Of a stretch of DNA of 64,000 nucleotides, positions 60,649-64,000 are shown one piece after another. The stretch spans positions 248,001-312,000 of the forward strand of contig NZ_JADPMP010000005.1 in assembly GCF_015686655.1 (NCBI RefSeq). The letters run 5' to 3'. The position numbers and the translations under genes are program-made. This DNA comes from Pontibacter sp. FD36. GTDB taxonomy: Bacteria > Bacteroidota > Bacteroidia > Cytophagales > Hymenobacteraceae. Positions within the stretch are counted from its first letter, which is position 1. Each line of letters begins with the position of its first letter. The notes under the pieces were generated by a model. It did not search any database. It saw only the letters and a list, made by a program, of their open reading frames with translations, and had not been told where the DNA came from.

Positions 60649-60975
60649 TTAGCCAAGTGCGGGCGGGCCGCGAAGTTTGAGGCGGGCAAAAGAATCAAAA
60701 GCCGAATGGTGGGTATACCGAGCTGTATACTCCGGCAGCATAATAGGAGCCCTGAAGGTATAGACGATGGCAGCGCTCTGGTAAGGCGCCCCAAATAGAT
60801 CTTCTACCGGACAGTGGCTGTGCTTTTTCTCAACATGCGCATTTTTCTGGTCGCCTGGATGCGCATGCTCGGTGTGGGCATGGCTGTGCAGGCTAAGCAG
60901 CAACTGATCCGGCACCATGGCGCGCGTGAACAGCAGCAACAGAAAGAGGGCGATATATGTCGTGAAACGGTACAC
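60649..60975 (-). CDS. Small histidine-rich exported protein
   Basis: 108 residues. Hydrophobic N-terminus (TTYIALFLLLLFTRAMVPDQLLLSL) followed by HSHAHTEHAH...HVEKKHSHCPVED, with at least nine His and one Cys in about 30 residues, clearly suited to bind transition metals. The second half is not recognised. First gene of the cluster, with a -7 box upstream. Likely periplasmic or membrane-bound. The function as metal chaperone or sensor is inference. Confidence 0.8.
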   Translation of the reverse strand: MYRFTTYIALFLLLLFTRAMVPDQLLLSLHSHAHTEHAHPGDQKNAHVEKKHSHCPVEDLFGAPYQSAAIVYTFRAPIMLPEYTARYTHHSAFDSFARLKLRGPPALG

Positions 60976-60994
60976 CTAAAGCATGGCTTTAAAA

Positions 60995-61002
60995 CAAAGA
61001 TA
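60995..61002 (-). promoter_or_regulatory. -7 box of the histidine-rich/TonB cluster
   Basis: Minus strand TATCTTTG, exact TAnnTTTG match, 20 bp upstream of the ATG. Just upstream, GCAT...ATGC half-sites (about 61021-61038) could be a repressor site; this is weak. Confidence 0.55.
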
Positions 61003-61052
61003 GGACTTTTTTGCCAATGTTGCATGTACGCACAAATGCGCTGCTAGTTAAG

Positions 61053-61241
61053 TTATGCCTGGGCTATCACTAAAAATATGCCAAAACAGCCCAAGGCTAT
61101 ACCCGAAATAGTCGCACAGAGCCAGTTTTCTGCCATCATGTCACAATTGAGCGGCGAAGTTTTCTGTGGAACAGGATTTGAAAGCGCTTGAGCAGGAATA
61201 CCGGTTTCCTTTTTTAAAGGCACCGATTCAGAAGACATCAC
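61053..61241 (-). CDS. Small single-pass membrane protein (62 residues)
   Basis: 62 codons (ATG 61241 or 61238), divergent from htpG by 32 bp. Hydrophilic N-terminus rich in Pro/Ser/Lys, and a C-terminal hydrophobic helix WLCATISGIALGCFGIFLVI. No family recognised. Could be real because it fills the gap and has a plausible tail anchor, but there is no supporting conservation here. Confidence 0.45.
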   Translation of the reverse strand: MMSSESVPLKKETGIPAQALSNPVPQKTSPLNCDMMAENWLCATISGIALGCFGIFLVIAQA

Positions 61242-61273
61242 TTATTAAAATATAGATTTTAAAAGTATAGCAC

Positions 61274-63097
61274 ATGGAAGAAAGAGGTAATATTTCGATT
61301 CACACCGAAAACATTTTCCCGATCATCAAGAAGTTCCTTTACTCTGACCACGAGATATTTCTGCGTGAGCTGGTGAGTAATGCCGTGGACGCCACCCAAA
61401 AAATGAAGCGCTTGTCCGCCATCGGCGAGTACAAAGGCGACCTGGGCGAGCTGAAAGTAGTCGTGAAAGTGGACAAAGACGCCCGCACCATCACTATCTC
61501 CGACAACGGTATCGGTATGACGGCAGAGGAGATCAAGAAGTACATCAACCAGATCGCCTTCTCAGGCGCTACCGAGTTTGTGGAGCGCTACAAAGACGCC
61601 GGCGAGCAGAACCAGATTATCGGTCAGTTCGGTCTGGGCTTCTACTCCGCCTTTATGGTGGCCGACCGTGTAGAGATCGTTACCAAGTCTTACAAAGACG
61701 AAACTGAGTCAGCACACTGGACCTGCGACGGTAGTACCGAGTTTGCCATTGCCCCAGCACACAAAGAAGACCGCGGTACAAACGTGATCCTAAATGTGGC
61801 TTCCGATTCAGAAGAATTCTTGGAGACAGCCCGCATTCGTACCATTCTCGATAAATACTGCAAGTTCCTGCCGGTACCGGTGGAGTTTGAGGGTGAGATC
61901 ATCAACAACCCAAATCCGATCTGGACAAAACAACCATCGGAACTGACAGACGAGGACTACAAGAACTTCTACAAGGAGCTATACCCGTTCTCGGAGGCGC
62001 CACTGTTCTGGATTCATCTGAACGTGGACTATCCGTTTAACCTGACCGGTATCCTTTACTTCCCGAAACTGAAGAACGATTTTGAGATTCAGCGCAACAA
62101 GATTCAGCTTTACTCCAAGCAGGTGTTCATTACCGACGAGGTAAAAGACGTAGTGCCGGAGTTTCTGATGCTGCTGCACGGTGTGATCGACTCGCCGGAC
62201 ATTCCGCTGAACGTGAGCCGCTCTTTCCTGCAGGCCGACTCCAACGTGAAGAAGATCAACACTTACATCACGAAGAAGGTAGCCGACAAGCTGAACGAGA
62301 TCTTCAAGAAAGATCGCGAGACCTTTGAGAAGAACTGGGACGACATCAACGTATTCATCAAGTACGGCATGCTGAGCGACGATAAGTTCTATGAGAAAGC
62401 CAAGGACTTTGTGCTGCTCCAGAACACCGAAGGCAAGTACTATACCCTGGAAGAGTACAAAGCCCTTACGCAGGCAAACCAGACCGACAAGAATGGCCAG
62501 CTGGTGATGCTCTATACCACTGATTCCGACAAGCAGCACGCCTTTGTAGAAGCCGCTCAGAACCGTAGCTACGACGTACTCAAGCTGGACTCCATCATCG
62601 ACAGTCACTTTATCGGTATGTTGGAGCAGAAGCTGGAGAAAACCTCGCTCAAGCGTGTAGACTCTGAGACAATCGGCAAGCTGATTGAGAAAGACGAAGC
62701 GAATGATAGCGTGCTGAGCGATACTGAGAAGGAAGACCTGAAGAAGATCTACGAAACGGCTATCAACAACCAGAACATGCAGGTAGAAGTAGCACCGATG
62801 GCTACAGATGATGCACCGGTGATCATTACCTTGCCAGAGTTCATGCGCCGCATGAAGGATATGAGCAAGAGCGGCGGGGGCGGTATGATGTTCATGGGTA
62901 ACATGCCAGATACTTACAACGTGACCATCAACGCGAACCACAGCATCAACCAGCGCATCCTGAAAGCGAAGGACGACAACAAGGAGCGCATTGCCCGTCA
63001 GGCCTTTGACCTGGCCCTGCTGTCTCAGAACATGCTTTCCGGCTCGGCCCTGACTGCCTTCGTGAAACGCAGCGTGGACCTGATCGACAAAGAGTAA
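61274..63097 (+). CDS. htpG: Molecular chaperone HtpG (Hsp90)
   Basis: 607 residues. GHKL ATPase motifs: LRELVSNAVDATQK, ISDNGIGMT, GQFGLGFYSAFMVAD, and GTNVIL. Middle domain with YFPKLKNDFE and VPEFLMLLHGVIDSPDIPLNVSRSFLQ. The C-terminal dimerisation part is present but there is no MEEVD tail, as in bacteria. ATP-dependent folding and stress protection in the cytoplasm. Monocistronic with a terminator. Confidence 0.97.
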   Translation: MEERGNISIHTENIFPIIKKFLYSDHEIFLRELVSNAVDATQKMKRLSAIGEYKGDLGELKVVVKVDKDARTITISDNGIGMTAEEIKKYINQIAFSGATEFVERYKDAGEQNQIIGQFGLGFYSAFMVADRVEIVTKSYKDETESAHWTCDGSTEFAIAPAHKEDRGTNVILNVASDSEEFLETARIRTILDKYCKFLPVPVEFEGEIINNPNPIWTKQPSELTDEDYKNFYKELYPFSEAPLFWIHLNVDYPFNLTGILYFPKLKNDFEIQRNKIQLYSKQVFITDEVKDVVPEFLMLLHGVIDSPDIPLNVSRSFLQADSNVKKINTYITKKVADKLNEIFKKDRETFEKNWDDINVFIKYGMLSDDKFYEKAKDFVLLQNTEGKYYTLEEYKALTQANQTDKNGQLVMLYTTDSDKQHAFVEAAQNRSYDVLKLDSIIDSHFIGMLEQKLEKTSLKRVDSETIGKLIEKDEANDSVLSDTEKEDLKKIYETAINNQNMQVEVAPMATDDAPVIITLPEFMRRMKDMSKSGGGGMMFMGNMPDTYNVTINANHSINQRILKAKDDNKERIARQAFDLALLSQNMLSGSALTAFVKRSVDLIDKE

Positions 63098-63129
63098 GAT
63101 TACCTTTTCATAATTACACTTAACAGTAT

Positions 63130-63164
63130 AAAAGCGGCACCCAACTGGGCGCCGCTTTTGTTTT
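63130..63164 (+). terminator. Terminator of htpG
   Basis: Stem AAAAGCGGC (63130-63138) with GCCGCTTTT (63151-63159), extended by CCC/GGG after one mismatch, then TGTTTTG. Confidence 0.85.
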
Positions 63165-63322
63165 GTAGTAGCTTAATTTGTGAACTAAGCCGCCCGGCGA
63201 AAAGTTATAGGGGCTAAACTCATTGGCGAGTTGGCCGGTATATGATTTTTAAGCATATTTACGTTGCTTAGATAAGGTTCTGTCAACTCACCATTCAAAG
63301 CGCTTTGATTCAAACTTATACC

Positions 63323-64000
63323 ATGAAGCACCTTCTTCATCTTGTCTGGCTTGGTTTTTTGCTGATTGTGGGGCTTGCAGGCTGTAAGCCAAAGGCCTAT
63401 AACAGCGACTATAACCTGAGCCGTGCCGCCCTGAAGCAGAGTGCCAAAGCCGAAGCCATCGCTCTGGCCGATACCGCCAGGCCTTCTGTGCAGATAGGCG
63501 ATTCCCTGGCAAACGAAGAGGAAAAGCAACCCAAAAAGCGCAAGAAGAAAGCTGACAAACGCTATTTTATGGGCGATAGAGTAGCTCGTGGCTTTGTGAA
63601 GTCAGGTGGACGTGGCGACCGGGAGGTGGTCGAGTCTTTCAGCTACTTGGTTGAGTTTCAGCAGCCAGACCCTTATGCACCCGAAAAATACTACTACGAT
63701 ACCAAGCGACGAAAACTCTACAAGACACGCGGCGAATTAAATCCTGAGCAGCACAAAGTACTCCACGGACCTTACAAAAAAGAGCAGGGCGGTGAAGTCG
63801 TGGAAGAGGGCTACTTTTATGCAGGTACCAAGCACCTGCGCTGGGAGCGCTACAACCGTGACGGTATATTATTAGCAAAAGAGCACTTTGAGAAAGGCTT
63901 CCTGCGTGATGCCGTGGTGAAATACTACGAAGGAACTAAGAAGATAAAAGAAGTGATTCCTTATGCCTATGGTGAGGTGCAGGGGACTTATTACCGCTTC
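63323..64000 (+). CDS. Lipoprotein with YwqK/MORN-like repeats (cut by window end)
   Basis: Open from ATG 63323 to the end of the window, 226 codons with no stop. Lipobox IVGLAGC after a hydrophobic signal. A lysine-rich linker (KQPKKRKKKADKRYF) precedes repeats of the type HGPYKKEQGGEVVEEGYFYAGTKHLRW and YNRDGILLAKEHFEKG, resembling YwqK/MORN-type beta hairpins. Role unknown. Upstream is about 225 bp after htpG with no clear promoter. Only the N-terminal part is visible. Confidence 0.75.
   Translation, partial: MKHLLHLVWLGFLLIVGLAGCKPKAYNSDYNLSRAALKQSAKAEAIALADTARPSVQIGDSLANEEEKQPKKRKKKADKRYFMGDRVARGFVKSGGRGDREVVESFSYLVEFQQPDPYAPEKYYYDTKRRKLYKTRGELNPEQHKVLHGPYKKEQGGEVVEEGYFYAGTKHLRWERYNRDGILLAKEHFEKGFLRDAVVKYYEGTKKIKEVIPYAYGEVQGTYYRF

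Noticed and set aside
60573..60794. Minus-strand frame overlapping the histidine-rich gene
   Set aside because: It is a shifted frame of the same region with no motif; the 108-residue frame has the signal and the His string.
1..64000. tRNA, rRNA, CRISPR array, transposase, integrase or prophage genes
   Set aside because: Read through for their signatures; none seen.

Overview
The window reads as chromosome of a Bacteroidota bacterium, most likely a Cytophagales member of the Pontibacter/Hymenobacteraceae type. The signs are a type IX secretion sorting domain, a TonB receptor with a carboxypeptidase-regulatory-like N-terminus, DUF3667, DUF4286, DUF5362 and DUF4097 proteins, a LemA/TPM cluster, several TAnnTTTG -7 promoter boxes, and mid GC with AT-rich patches. 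No rRNA, tRNA, CRISPR array, transposase or phage gene was seen. The species is inference.

Layout. 1-5972 is a minus-strand block: tldD, tldE, DUF4159, MoxR ATPase, an unrecognised protein and DUF58 (cut by the window edge). 6215-11111 looks like an ECF sigma regulon: an S41-like peptidase, then ECF sigma, a HEAT-repeat anti-sigma candidate and two DUF4097 proteins; the peptidase and the sigma gene share an identical promoter-like signature. 11144-20472 holds RlpA, DUF72, an M16 peptidase pair, a GT-C-type membrane protein, dGTPase and DUF3667. 20473-21077 is a gene-free stretch with a hairpin, a palindrome and a plus-strand terminator (candidate ncRNA or leader), followed by an Hsp20 gene. 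21601-27150 has a secreted matrixin-like protease, a site-2 protease, a flavin oxidoreductase and a hydrolase. 27285-31448 has ArfB, an outer-surface protein with WPFGK repeats, three tandem tiny paralogous genes spaced exactly 229 bp apart, cyanophycinase and a thioredoxin-reductase-like enzyme.

31633-36100 joins a FadL-type channel to two SGNH lipoproteins. The second SGNH gene sits directly behind a perfect 59-bp palindrome. 36220-48982 carries polA, two secreted proteins, a sigma54 regulator convergent with a hybrid kinase, LemA-TPM-TPM, a nucleotidyltransferase and a 2OG oxygenase. 49003-56478 has a probable LytTR remnant, prolyl oligopeptidase, DUF5362, acyl-ACP thioesterase, GNAT, DUF4286, MFS and DUF3052/YdeI genes. 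56619-60975 is a histidine-rich TonB uptake cluster, probably for a transition metal. 61274-64000 has htpG and the start of a lipoprotein.

Across the whole window the octamer GGTATAGC (usually AGGTATAGC, either strand) recurs dozens of times, in genes and between them. It repeatedly spans stop codons as TA(A/G)GGTATAGC and forms inverted pairs downstream of genes. This dispersed motif, the 229-bp tandem small-gene array and the palindrome-fronted SGNH paralog are the most unusual items here.
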